Part shown: positions 1 to 8,871 of the stretch, piece after piece
Position numbering within the stretch: position 1 is the stretch's first letter
Layout of the letters: each line of letters begins with the position of its first letter
Assembly: GCF_049856175.1 (NCBI RefSeq)
Contig: NZ_JBNDNA010000009.1
Location: 121,320 to 185,319, forward strand
Source of the DNA: JB111 sp049856175
Lineage (GTDB): Bacteria > Actinomycetota > Actinomycetes > Actinomycetales > Actinomycetaceae
Direction: 5' to 3'
Length of the DNA: 64,000 nucleotides
The notes under the pieces: generated by a model
The model's database searches: none
What the model saw: the letters and a program-made list of their open reading frames with translations, nothing else
Told to the model about the DNA's origin: nothing
Program-made: the position numbers and the translations under genes

Positions 1-357
1 GACGCCCCCGCTCACGCGGCGACCACGGTGCGCTGGTCCCTGGACCGCCCCTGGTGGGGGCTGAGGATCGCCCACGGGCTCCGGACAGCACTTCGCATCG
101 GGTCGAGACTAGCCGAGGTCCGACGGCGCGCCCCGTGCCGTACTCGGGCGAGAACTCCCCGTCCGGACGGTGCCGCGGACGATCGCGATCCGCGACGATC
201 GTGGCATCCGTCCGCCCGCACGCCGCCCGTGAGGACCGCAGCGCCATGATCCCCGCCCCGTCCTCGCACGCCGGGCCCCGCGCACGAACGACACGGGCCC
301 CGTGAGCCGTACCCGGCGTCGCGCCCGCACCCGGGCCGCAGCCGTACGGTCCACCGC
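1..357. other. Non-coding or decayed stretch, no gene recognised
   Basis: Short open frames exist on both strands, but their translations are Arg/Pro/Ala-rich and show no domain, signal peptide or ribosome-binding site. They look like chance frames in GC-rich DNA. The stretch leads into a decayed gene fragment, so it may be the rest of that gene or a former intergenic region. No promoter, repeat or RNA structure stood out. Confidence 0.4.
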
Positions 358-660
358 CGGCGTGACCGGTCCGGGCGGGATCGACATCCCCTGGGAGGAG
401 ATCAGGGGTGTGCGCGTGGGCGCCCTCCCGGTCAAGCACGGCGCCGACGTCGTCGAGGTCGCCGGCATCTGACTCCTCAGCAACCTGGGCCGGTCCGGGC
501 GCCAGGGGCAGCACCTCGCAAACCGCGCGGTGACGGGCTCGGTCCGTCACGCCCGCCGGTGGTGGTCCTCGTCGACCACTCCGCCGAGCGTCTCGGCATC
601 GTCGTCCGCGTCCTCGCCGAGGAGCTGGGTCGGCGCGGGCTCGGTCTCTACCAGATGTGA
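358..660 (+). pseudogene. Remnant of a small membrane/PH-like domain gene
   Basis: One frame reads GVTGPGGIDIPWEEIRGV and then stops at TGA 471-473. It resembles the segment LVGPGGLAVPWSEVAGV of the intact membrane protein at 28884-29474. After the stop, a shifted frame resumes with VVVLVDHSAERLGIVVRVL and ends at TGA 658-660, a plausible original C-terminus. No start codon with a ribosome-binding site and no membrane segments are left, so the gene appears 5'-truncated and disrupted. The family link rests on a short motif and is an inference. Confidence 0.4.
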
Positions 661-675
661 CGACGAGAGAGCGGC
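659..675 (+). repeat. 17-bp direct repeat, left copy
   Basis: GACGACGAGAGAGCGGC occurs here and again at 1553-1569. The two copies enclose the MntA/HepT module and nothing else. This copy overlaps the stop codon of the decayed gene upstream. Confidence 0.65.
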
Positions 676-702
676 GCGCTGACCATGAGGCATCGCCATG
701 GG

Positions 703-726
703 TATATCGCACGATATAGTCGGGTC
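703..726 (+). promoter_or_regulatory. Promoter and operator of the mntA-hepT module
   Basis: A perfect inverted repeat, TATATCG-CA-CGATATA, lies at 703-718. It overlaps a good -10 hexamer, TATAGT, at 715-720. The ATG at 727 is only six bases past that -10, so transcription should begin at or next to the start codon, giving a leaderless mRNA, which is common in actinobacteria. No Shine-Dalgarno sequence precedes the ATG. The dyad fits autoregulation by the XRE domain of the antitoxin, which is inferred. Confidence 0.65.
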
Positions 727-1170
727 ATGGCGAACTCGGTGCGAGAGCTTCGTGAGGCTGCCGGCCTCAGTCAGGTCGAGCTGGCGCACCGGTCCGGGGT
801 GGCCCAACCGAACATTGCCGCCTACGAGGCCGGAAGGCGCAAGATCTCGACAGCGATGCTGGACCGACTGCGAGCGGCAGTGCGGCCCCTGCCACGCGAC
901 GCGCTCGCCGCGCACCGCACGGGACTGTTGAGCCTCGCCGCTCGGTACGGCCTCAGCAACGTCCGCGTCTTCGGCTCCGCCGCACGCCGGGCCGACAGCC
1001 CGGGTAGCGACCTGGACATCCTGGTCACGCGGACGCCGGGCACGGGACTGCTCACGATCACGGCATTCGCATCAGAGGCGAGCGAGCTTCTCGGTGTCGA
1101 GGTCGACGTGGTCACGGACGGCGGTCTGCGTGCGGACCACGAGATTCTGGCGACGGCTGTCGCGGTATGA
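727..1170 (+). CDS. mntA: XRE-MntA fusion antitoxin (HTH plus nucleotidyltransferase)
   Basis: 147 aa. Residues about 5-55 form an XRE/Cro-type helix-turn-helix (LSQVELAHRSGVAQPNIAAY). Residues about 65-147 form a minimal nucleotidyltransferase domain with the GS-x10-DxD motif (G83, S84, D95, D97). In the HepT-MntA family, MntA neutralises the HEPN toxin by AMPylating a tyrosine next to its active site. The N-terminal DNA-binding domain should let this protein repress its own promoter. The ATG at 727 is chosen over 685 because the operator and -10 box lie between them. The gene overlaps hepT by four bases (ATGA), so the two are translationally coupled. Confidence 0.85.
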   Translation: MANSVRELREAAGLSQVELAHRSGVAQPNIAAYEAGRRKISTAMLDRLRAAVRPLPRDALAAHRTGLLSLAARYGLSNVRVFGSAARRADSPGSDLDILVTRTPGTGLLTITAFASEASELLGVEVDVVTDGGLRADHEILATAVAV

Positions 1171-1505
1171 ACGAACGGGACGCCAGGGCGCTGAGGGAGA
1201 TCGTCCGCCTGTGCGGCGTCGGCGCCAATCTCGTGGTGCGCGGCCACGAGTGGTACCGCACCGACCCTGACAACGTCCCGGGCCTGGCGGCGGAGTCGCT
1301 GATCATCAAGATCGGCGAGAACGTCGCGCGCCTGAGTACCGACACCGCTGACCGGCATCCAGAGGTGCCGTGGTCACACATCAAGCGGATGCGGGACCGA
1401 TTGGCGCATCACTATGAGGGCACCGACTACGGAGCGGTCTGGGACACGCTCGTCGTCGATCTGCCGACCATCAACAGATACATCCGGTCGCTCGACGTCG
1501 GCTGA
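1167..1505 (+). CDS. hepT: HepT-type HEPN (DUF86) toxin RNase
   Basis: 112 aa, normal length for the family. The HEPN active-site motif R-x4-H-x-Y is intact at R76, H81 and Y83 (RDRLAHHY). In characterised HepT proteins this motif cleaves RNA, and the tyrosine is the residue AMPylated by MntA. The ATG overlaps the antitoxin stop by four bases. All key residues are present, so the toxin should be active unless modified. The gene converges on gcl, with the IS element now between them. Confidence 0.88.
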   Translation: MNERDARALREIVRLCGVGANLVVRGHEWYRTDPDNVPGLAAESLIIKIGENVARLSTDTADRHPEVPWSHIKRMRDRLAHHYEGTDYGAVWDTLVVDLPTINRYIRSLDVG

Positions 1506-1552
1506 CGATCGACGGACCACACATCCGTCTCCGGTCGGTCGGCGCGCCGCCC

Positions 1553-1569
1553 GACGACGAGAGAGCGGC
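1553..1569 (+). repeat. 17-bp direct repeat, right copy
   Basis: An exact copy of GACGACGAGAGAGCGGC at 659-675, starting 894 bases downstream. It overlaps the left arm of the palindrome that hosts the IS element. Confidence 0.65.
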
Positions 1570-1590
1570 AATCGGTCTCGACATAGAGAC
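1563..1590. repeat. Left half of a 40-bp palindrome split by the IS
   Basis: GAGCGGCAATC at 1563-1573 is the reverse complement of GATTGCCGCTC at 3033-3043. GTCTC at 1575-1579 pairs with GAGAC at 1586-1590. The 16 bases at 1575-1590 recur exactly at 3016-3031. If one 16-base copy is removed with the IS, an 11-bp plus 5-bp hairpin with a GACATA loop is restored. It sits where a bidirectional terminator between hepT and gcl would be expected. Confidence 0.6.
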
Positions 1591-1594
1591 TGTG

Positions 1595-1640
1595 AAGTCT
1601 CCAGACATCGGTGACGTTTGTGTCTCAGGACATCGGTGAC
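1595..1640 (+). repeat. Left-end transposase-binding repeats (2 copies)
   Basis: Two copies of a GTCTC-x2-GACATCGGTGAC unit lie at about 1595-1615 and 1621-1640 with a 26-base period. They are inverted relative to the four units at the right end. Subterminal repeats of this kind usually bind transposase; that role is inferred. Confidence 0.6.
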
Positions 1641-1687
1641 GGTATGTCTGGACTTGGTGGTGACACTTCGGGTGCCGGGATGGGCCG

Positions 1688-2980
1688 ATGGGTCAGAACC
1701 AGGAGATCAGCAGCACGGTGCGGTACGCCATCACGCAGTGGCCGACGAAGGCGCCGCGGGGCGCGGTCACGGAGTTCTGTCAGCGCCACGGGATCAGTCG
1801 GAAATCGTTCTACGCGATCCGTTCCCGAGCGGCCAAGGAAGGCCCGGTCGCGGCGTGGAAGCCGCGCTCGCGCCGGCCCCATCGCTCGCCTGCTACGACG
1901 TCCGCAGAGGTCATTGAACAGGCGCTGAACGTGCGACGTGATCTGGAAGCGGAGGGCTGGGACTACGGGCCGATCAGCGTGATGGACAAGATGATCGAGC
2001 TTGGCCTCACGGCCCCGTCCAGGGCGACGCTGGCCCGGATCTTCCTCGCTGCCGGGGCGGTGGAGCCCGAGCCGCGTAAACGTCCCCGCGCAGCGTCTCG
2101 CCGGTTCGTCTACCCAGCACCGAACGCGATGTGGCAGCTCGATGGTTTTGAGTACCCGTTGGCCTACGGAGACCAGGCCACGATCTTGCAGGTCATCGAT
2201 GACCACTCCCGCAAGATCCTGGCCTCGAGGGCCGCCCCCTCGGAGAACTCCACCGACGTGCTGGCCGTGGTCCGTACCGCGATCAGCAGACACGGCGTGC
2301 CCCAGCGGTTCCTGACCGACAACGGTCTCGCGCTGAACCCGACCCGCCGTAAGGTCCGTGGCCAGCTCGTGGACTACCTCCACGGGCTCGGCGTCAATGC
2401 CATCGCCAGCCGACCCGGTCGACCGACCACAGCCGGTAAGAGCGAACGACACCACCAGACCGCCGCGAAGTGGTTGGACAAACAAGAGCTCGCTGTCGGC
2501 CTGCCCGCGCTGCAGGAACTGCTCGATGAGTTCGAGGAGCGCTACAACACCGAGCGCCCCAACCAGGCACTGCAGGGACGGATCACCCCCGAGCGTGCCT
2601 GGCAGGCCACCGCGAAAGCACCCGAGCCCGAACCGCCCGAGGTCTCGCTGCCCGAGCCCCCACCGCTACGCAACGCGACAGGAACGGCCACCCGACAGGT
2701 CACCGCTGCGGGCAACGTCCAAGTCATCGGCACCCAGTTCCAAGTCGGCAAGCACCGCGCCGGACAGACCGTGCACATCGTCTGGGACGTCAAGACCGTG
2801 GAGTGCTTCGAGGACACCGGCGAAAGCATCCAGACCTACCCCCGGCCCGCTCCTAGGACCCGGTACGTCGGCAACGGCAAACCCCGCGGATTCCTCGCCA
2901 CCCAGCCCAACCGTCACCGAAGTCCCGAGACACCAACTGTCACCGAAGTCCTGAGACACCAACTGTCACCGAAGTCCTGA
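1688..2980 (+). CDS. IS481-family DDE transposase
   Basis: 430 aa. The N-terminal 60 residues form a helix-turn-helix (VTEFCQRHGISRKSFYAIR). An rve/DDE integrase core follows, with D152 (WQLDGFEY), D211 (FLTDNG) and E253 (KSERHHQT) as the likely catalytic triad. The core ends near residue 300, and a Pro/Glu-rich linker leads to a C-terminal beta-rich tail often seen in these transposases. The ATG at 1688 follows the left-end repeats. The stop codon lies inside the third right-end repeat, so coding sequence and transposition signals overlap. No frameshift is seen. Confidence 0.93.
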   Translation: MGQNQEISSTVRYAITQWPTKAPRGAVTEFCQRHGISRKSFYAIRSRAAKEGPVAAWKPRSRRPHRSPATTSAEVIEQALNVRRDLEAEGWDYGPISVMDKMIELGLTAPSRATLARIFLAAGAVEPEPRKRPRAASRRFVYPAPNAMWQLDGFEYPLAYGDQATILQVIDDHSRKILASRAAPSENSTDVLAVVRTAISRHGVPQRFLTDNGLALNPTRRKVRGQLVDYLHGLGVNAIASRPGRPTTAGKSERHHQTAAKWLDKQELAVGLPALQELLDEFEERYNTERPNQALQGRITPERAWQATAKAPEPEPPEVSLPEPPPLRNATGTATRQVTAAGNVQVIGTQFQVGKHRAGQTVHIVWDVKTVECFEDTGESIQTYPRPAPRTRYVGNGKPRGFLATQPNRHRSPETPTVTEVLRHQLSPKS

Positions 2981-3010
2981 GACAAGAACCGTCACCGAAG
3001 TCCTGAGACA
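2913..3010 (-). repeat. Right-end transposase-binding repeats (4 copies)
   Basis: GTCACCGAAGTCCTGAGACA is present four times, at 2913-2932 (one C/T change), 2939-2958, 2965-2984 and 2991-3010, with an exact 26-base period. The left end has only two copies. The first two lie inside the transposase frame and the third spans its stop codon. Confidence 0.75.
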
Positions 3011-3015
3011 TCACA

Positions 3016-3043
3016 GTCTCGACATAGAGACAGATTGCCGCTC
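3016..3043. repeat. Right half of the split palindrome
   Basis: It carries the second copy of the 16-base direct repeat (3016-3031) and the GATTGCCGCTC arm (3033-3043). See the left half at 1563-1590. The rest of the gap, up to the gcl stop at 3102, shows no further feature. Confidence 0.6.
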
Positions 3044-3101
3044 GCTCGCCAGGATGATCGGCCCTCACCCGCCGGGCCGGAGCCGGCAGGCAGGGTGGAC
3101 G

Positions 3102-4877
<1,776 letters not shown>

Positions 4878-4902
4878 GACGTTCTCCTTGTGGTTCGGTG
4901 GG

Positions 4903-5781
4903 TCACTCGCGCCCGGACAGGCGGGCGATGGTCTGGAAGAGGCCGGAGTGGTCGAGCTGGCCGTCCCCGGCGGCCCGGGCGGCGGCCATGAGCTGGCCGA
5001 CGAGCGCGCCGACGGGGGCGACGACGCCCTCCTCGCGCGCGGCGGACGTGAAGATGCCCAGGTCCTTGTGGTGCAGGTCGATCCGGAAGCCGGGATCGAA
5101 GGAGCGGTCGAGGATCTTCTGCGCCTTCTGGTCGAGCACGGCCGAGCCGGCGAGCCCGCCGCCCAGCACCTCGATCGCGGCCGTCGTGTCGACGCCGTAG
5201 GCCTCGAGGAAGACGACGGCCTCGGCCAGCAGCGCGATGTTGCCGGCGACGATGAGCTGGTTGGCCGCCTTGACGGTCTGGCCGGAACCGGACGGTCCGA
5301 CGTGGACGATCGTCTTGCCCACGACGTCGAAGACCTCCTTGGCGGCGGCGAAGTCCTCGTCCGCACCGCCCACCATGATCGACAGCGCCGCGTTCTTCGC
5401 GCCGGCCTCGCCGCCGGACACCGGGGCGTCGAGGAGGCGGATGCCCTTCTCGCGGGCCGCCTCGGCGAGCTCGACGGTGACGTCGGGGCGGATCGAGGAG
5501 AAGTCGATGACGAGAGTGCCCTGCGCGGCGTTGGCGTACACGCCGTCCTCGCCGGTGAGGACGTCCGTCACGTCGGGCGAGTCCGGGACCATGACGGCGA
5601 CGACGTCGGCGCCGGTCACGGCCTCTGCCACCGAGGAGGCGGCGGTGCCGCCGGCCTCGACGAGGGGGGCGGTCTTGTCGGGGGTGCGGTTGTAGCCCCG
5701 CACGTCGTGCCCGGCGTTCTGCAGGTGGACGGCCATCGGGCTGCCCATGATGCCGAGGCCGATGAAGGCGATGGTGCTCAT
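4903..5781 (-). CDS. glxR: Tartronate semialdehyde reductase (2-hydroxy-3-oxopropionate reductase)
   Basis: 292 aa beta-hydroxyacid dehydrogenase. It reduces tartronate semialdehyde, the Gcl product, to D-glycerate. The N-terminal Rossmann motif is GLGIMG (residues 8-13). The substrate-binding segment DAPVSGGEAGAKNA and the catalytic-lysine segment (VKAANQLIVAGN) are both present, followed by the all-helical C-terminal domain. It lies between hyi and gcl with gaps of 32 and 25 bases, so co-transcription is very likely. Confidence 0.95.
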   Translation of the reverse strand: MSTIAFIGLGIMGSPMAVHLQNAGHDVRGYNRTPDKTAPLVEAGGTAASSVAEAVTGADVVAVMVPDSPDVTDVLTGEDGVYANAAQGTLVIDFSSIRPDVTVELAEAAREKGIRLLDAPVSGGEAGAKNAALSIMVGGADEDFAAAKEVFDVVGKTIVHVGPSGSGQTVKAANQLIVAGNIALLAEAVVFLEAYGVDTTAAIEVLGGGLAGSAVLDQKAQKILDRSFDPGFRIDLHHKDLGIFTSAAREEGVVAPVGALVGQLMAAARAAGDGQLDHSGLFQTIARLSGRE

Positions 5782-5813
5782 TGGTCTCTCCCCTTGTCGG
5801 AGGTGGTGGGTGG

Positions 5814-6626
5814 TCAGGCGGAGCGCTGCTCGCGCGGGAGCCAGGCGAACGGGTCGGCGTCGGAGGTCTTGTACTCCAGCCCGACCGGGCCGGCGTAGCC
5901 GGTGGCGCGGATGTCGTCGATCCAGCGCGTGATCGGCAGCTCGCCGCTGCCGGGGGCGCCGCGCCCGGGGGCGTCGGCGATCTGGACGTGGGCGACGCGG
6001 TCCGCGTACCGGGCGATCTCGGCGTCCACGTCGGCCCCGTTGACGGCCAGGTGGTACACGTCGAGGAGGAGGCCGAGGTTGGTCGCGCCGTGCTCGTCGC
6101 GCACCCGGTCGAGGACGCCCACGACGTCGGCGGACGTCTTCAGCGGGTAGGCGTCCGCGCCGGAGACGGGCTCGAGGAGGACGGTGCCGCCGATGCGGTC
6201 GACGGCCCGGGCGGCCAGGGCGAGGTTCTCGGCGCCGAGGTCGTCCTGGGCCGCCGGGTCCTCGCCATCGACCCGGTTGCCGTACAGCGCGTTGAAGGCG
6301 CGGCAGCCGGTGCGCTCGCCGATCGTGGTGACGACGTCGAGGTTCGCGCGCAGCTCGTCCGAGCGCGCGGGCCAGGAGATCAGGCCACGGTCGCCGCCGG
6401 GCATGTCGCCGGCGTTGAAGTTGAGGCCCGTGAGCTGCACGCCGGCGTCGGCGAGCGCGCGGACGAGCTCGTCGACCTCGGCCTGGTCGGGGGTCGAGGT
6501 GGGGAACGGCCACCACAGCTCGACGCCGGTGAAGCCGGCGGCCCGCGCGGCGGCCGGACGCTCGAGGAGCGGCAGGTCGGTGAGCAGGATCGAGCAGTTG
6601 ACGGTGTACAGGACGTCGTCGGCCAT
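5814..6626 (-). CDS. hyi: Hydroxypyruvate isomerase
   Basis: 270 aa TIM-barrel of the AP-endonuclease-2/xylose-isomerase-like superfamily. It interconverts hydroxypyruvate and tartronate semialdehyde. Family signatures are FTGVELWWP, LNFNAGDMPGG, LLLDVYHL, HVQIADAPGRGAPGSGEL and VGLEYK, which carry the metal-binding Glu/Asp/His residues. It is the first gene of the hyi-glxR-gcl operon. AAAAGGAACC precedes the ATG. A -35/-10 promoter and a 36-bp tandem operator lie immediately upstream. Confidence 0.93.
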   Translation of the reverse strand: MADDVLYTVNCSILLTDLPLLERPAAARAAGFTGVELWWPFPTSTPDQAEVDELVRALADAGVQLTGLNFNAGDMPGGDRGLISWPARSDELRANLDVVTTIGERTGCRAFNALYGNRVDGEDPAAQDDLGAENLALAARAVDRIGGTVLLEPVSGADAYPLKTSADVVGVLDRVRDEHGATNLGLLLDVYHLAVNGADVDAEIARYADRVAHVQIADAPGRGAPGSGELPITRWIDDIRATGYAGPVGLEYKTSDADPFAWLPREQRSA

Positions 6627-6636
6627 CAGGTTCCTT

Positions 6637-6701
6637 TTCCGCTTTGTGGATGTTTACTTCCTGATGTCGAAAACGCTAGCAGGGCGCCCGAGGGTGGTCA
6701 A
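6637..6701 (-). promoter_or_regulatory. hyi-glxR-gcl promoter with tandem operator
   Basis: Read on the minus strand, -35 TTGACC (6696-6701), a 17-base spacer and -10 TAGCGT (6673-6678) form a good promoter. Directly downstream, at 6637-6672, is the tandem operator, on the plus strand TTCC-N7-GGAT-N6-TTCC-N7-GAAA, with 14 of 16 consensus bases. It covers the expected transcription start and ends ten bases before the ATG. This placement implies repression. The same layout recurs before uraD and allB. Confidence 0.75.
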
Positions 6702-6704
6702 CCG

Positions 6705-7472
6705 TCAGTGCACGGCTCCGGTGAGCTCGGGGCTCAGCGCGCGCGCTAGCTGCTCGGCCGCGTCGTGGAGCAGCGGCACGGCCCGCCGCCCGAAGGCGTC
6801 GTCGACCCGGGAGGTGGGACCCGAGACCGAGATGCCGCAGCGCACGTGGTCCCCCGGCACGGCCACGGCGTAGCAGCGCACGCCGATCTCCTGCTCCTCG
6901 TCGTCGACGGAGTAGCCCTGCGCCCGCACCACGTCGAGGCGCTCGACGAGCTCCTCGAGCGTCGCGGACGCCCGTTCCGTCGGCCGGTCGATCTGCCGGC
7001 CGACCACGCGCTCGACCTCGTCGTCCGGCATCGTCGCCAGGATCGCCTTCCCGACCCCGGTCGCGTGGGCGAGCGCGCGGCGCCCGACCTCGGTGAACAT
7101 CCGCATCGACCGGGTGGACTGCACCTGGCCGACGTACACGATCGTCTGGCCGTCGAGCGTGGCCATGTTCGCGCTCTCCCCCAGCTCCTCCGCGATCCGT
7201 TGGAGCACCGGCCGCCCGACCGCGCCGAGCCGCCGGTTCGCCGCCTCGCCGAGCGGGACCAGCCGGGCACCGAGCGTGTACCGGCGGTCCGGCGACTGGC
7301 GCACGTAGCCGAGCCCGACCATGGTGCGCAGGAACCGGTGGATCGTCGGGAGCGGCAGGTCGGCGGCGGCCGAGAGCTCGCTGATCGTCGCCTCGCCGCC
7401 CGCCGCCGCGATGAGCTCCAGCACGTGGAAGGCGCGCTCGACGGACTGCACCCCGCCGCTCCGGGTCGTCAT
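6705..7472 (-). CDS. IclR-family transcriptional regulator (copy 1)
   Basis: 255 aa. The N-terminal winged helix-turn-helix covers about residues 8-65 (ISELSAAADLPLPTIHRFLRTM). The C-terminal effector-binding IclR domain covers about 80-250, with SMRMFTEVGRRALAHATGVGKA and the conserved cysteine segment EEQEIGVRCYAVAVPG. Its paralogue at 8872-9627 is clearly similar along the whole length. The ATG at 7472 is 11 bases after the DUF6986 gene, so the two form an operon. Glyoxylate or an allantoin-pathway metabolite is a reasonable effector guess, because related regulators such as AllR sense glyoxylate or allantoin. Confidence 0.92.
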   Translation of the reverse strand: MTTRSGGVQSVERAFHVLELIAAAGGEATISELSAAADLPLPTIHRFLRTMVGLGYVRQSPDRRYTLGARLVPLGEAANRRLGAVGRPVLQRIAEELGESANMATLDGQTIVYVGQVQSTRSMRMFTEVGRRALAHATGVGKAILATMPDDEVERVVGRQIDRPTERASATLEELVERLDVVRAQGYSVDDEEQEIGVRCYAVAVPGDHVRCGISVSGPTSRVDDAFGRRAVPLLHDAAEQLARALSPELTGAVH

Positions 7473-7483
7473 GCCGCGCCGCC

Positions 7484-8755
7484 TCAGTTCCGCCGGCCCG
7501 GCGGGCGGCCGGCGAGCGCGTCGACCTCGCCCACGCCGGCGCCGACGGACCCCTCGACCTCGGCGGCCGATATCGCGCCGCAGTCGAGGCCGCGGGCGAG
7601 GAACCACGCCAGCGCGCGCGCCGTCGCGGGCTCGTCCATCACGGCGCCCTCCTCCTTCGAGAGGTAGGCGCGCAGGCGCTGCGCCGCGGACAGGAATCCC
7701 TCGCGGTAGTAGGCGTAGGTCACGGCGAACCGTCCCGGCAGGTGCCCGGGGTGCATGTCCCAGCCCTGGTGGTAGCCGCGCTCGAGCGAGCGGCGCACGA
7801 GACGGCCGTGCAGGGACCACGCCGCGCGCACCTGGTCCGCGTCGCCGACGGGCAGGACGTTGGTCGAGCCGTCCGAGAGCCGCACGCCGGTGCCGGCCGC
7901 GGCCAGCTGCATGACCGCCTTCGCGTGGTCCGCCGCCGGGTGCTCCATCGACTGGTAGCGGGCGGCGATGCCGAGCGAGGCGGAGTAGTCGTACGTCCCA
8001 TAGTGCAGCCCGGTCACGCGCGGCGCGCCGGCGTGGATCATCCGCGCCACCAGCGCCGTGCCGTCCGCGCCGAGGACCGCCTGCGGCGTCTCGACCTGGA
8101 TCTCGAACCGCAGGCGGCCGGCGGGCAGGCCGTGGACCGCCTCGAGCCGCTCGCACAGCACCACCATCGCCTCGACCTGCTCGACCGACGTGACCTTCGG
8201 CAGCGTGAGGACGAACCCGTCCGGGAGCGGGCCGGACGACGCGAGCTCGCCGACCACGAGATCGAGGGTGCGCACGCCGCGCGCCCTCGTCGCGCGCTCG
8301 AGGCACTTGAAGCGGATGCCGACGAACGGGGTGGACGTCCCGGCGTCGATCTCGGCGCGCACCGCGCGGGCGGCCGCGAGCGCGTCGTCGTCCTCGGCGT
8401 CGCCGTGATCCCCGTACCCGTCCTCGAGGTCGATGCGCAGGTCCTCGACCGGCTCGGTGGCCAGCTTGTCCGTCACCAGGGCGCCGACGCTCTCGCGCAG
8501 CTCGTCGGGCACGCCGACGGCGGCGAGCAGCTCTGCCGTCCCGCCTCCGCGCTCGATCACCTCGAGCGCCTGGCCGCCCCACTCGTGCGCGAGCCCGGCG
8601 CGAAACCGGTGCGCCGGCACGTACACGGTGTGCACCGGCTGGCGCGTGCCGTCGTCGCCCGGGTAGTCCGCCTCGAGGCGCTCGTCGGCTCCGTCGAGCA
8701 TCGCGTCGACCTCGGCGAGGGTCTCCGGCGCCAGGGAGGGGCTCGAGCTGGTCAT
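7484..8755 (-). CDS. DUF6986 aldolase-like protein (HpcH/HpaI-CitE fold)
   Basis: 423 aa. The sequence has the TIM-barrel landmarks of the HpcH/HpaI-CitE/malate-synthase superfamily: RIDLEDGYGD near residue 105 with metal-type acidic residues, FVGIRFKC, FVLTLPKV, a barrel strand FEIQVETP with a Glu ligand, and YDYSASLG. By fold it should act on a small alpha-keto acid or acyl-CoA substrate. Its operon with an IclR regulator, beside the glyoxylate genes, suggests glyoxylate or a glyoxylate-derived compound. The actual reaction is unknown. The start is divergent from iclR copy 2. Confidence 0.75.
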   Translation of the reverse strand: MTSSSPSLAPETLAEVDAMLDGADERLEADYPGDDGTRQPVHTVYVPAHRFRAGLAHEWGGQALEVIERGGGTAELLAAVGVPDELRESVGALVTDKLATEPVEDLRIDLEDGYGDHGDAEDDDALAAARAVRAEIDAGTSTPFVGIRFKCLERATRARGVRTLDLVVGELASSGPLPDGFVLTLPKVTSVEQVEAMVVLCERLEAVHGLPAGRLRFEIQVETPQAVLGADGTALVARMIHAGAPRVTGLHYGTYDYSASLGIAARYQSMEHPAADHAKAVMQLAAAGTGVRLSDGSTNVLPVGDADQVRAAWSLHGRLVRRSLERGYHQGWDMHPGHLPGRFAVTYAYYREGFLSAAQRLRAYLSKEEGAVMDEPATARALAWFLARGLDCGAISAAEVEGSVGAGVGEVDALAGRPPGRRN

Positions 8756-8763
8756 GGTTGCAC

Positions 8764-8804
8764 TCCGATCGTTCGGACGGTGAGTTCCGTCATATGGAAG
8801 TATG
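8764..8804. promoter_or_regulatory. Divergent operator between DUF6986 gene and iclR copy 2
   Basis: TCCG-N7-GGAC-N6-TTCC-N7-GGAA at 8764-8799 matches the tandem operator at 13 of 16 positions. A weak minus-strand -10 (CATACT, 8799-8804) abuts it, as in the hyi, uraD and allB promoters; no convincing -35 was seen. The plus-strand promoter for iclR is not clear. The site could allow autoregulation of the regulator together with control of the DUF6986 operon. Confidence 0.6.
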
Positions 8805-8871
8805 GAGAGGTCGACGGGCGGTGCGGCAGCCCCGGCCCGTCCTCGGCAGCACCCTCACAGACCAGGAAGAG

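Larger units (their letters stand above)
1591..3015 (+). mobile_element. Complete IS481-family insertion sequence
   Basis: The ends match as imperfect terminal inverted repeats: TGTGAAGTCTCCAGACATCG on the left and TGTGATGTCTCAGGACTTCG reading inward from the right. The element is flanked by an exact 16-base direct repeat (1575-1590 and 3016-3031). Because the target was itself palindromic, the edges are ambiguous. The alternative is a 6-base target duplication, GACATA, with inverted repeats beginning GAGACTGTGA. One intact transposase fills the element, so it may still be mobile. Confidence 0.85.

Noticed and set aside
685..726. Upstream ATG for the MntA antitoxin
   Set aside because: Starting at 685 would place the operator and the -10 box inside the coding sequence. 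The ATG at 727 directly follows the promoter.
1506..1590. tRNA or other structured RNA between hepT and the IS
   Set aside because: The only strong structure is the palindrome arm. No cloverleaf or known RNA motif fits.
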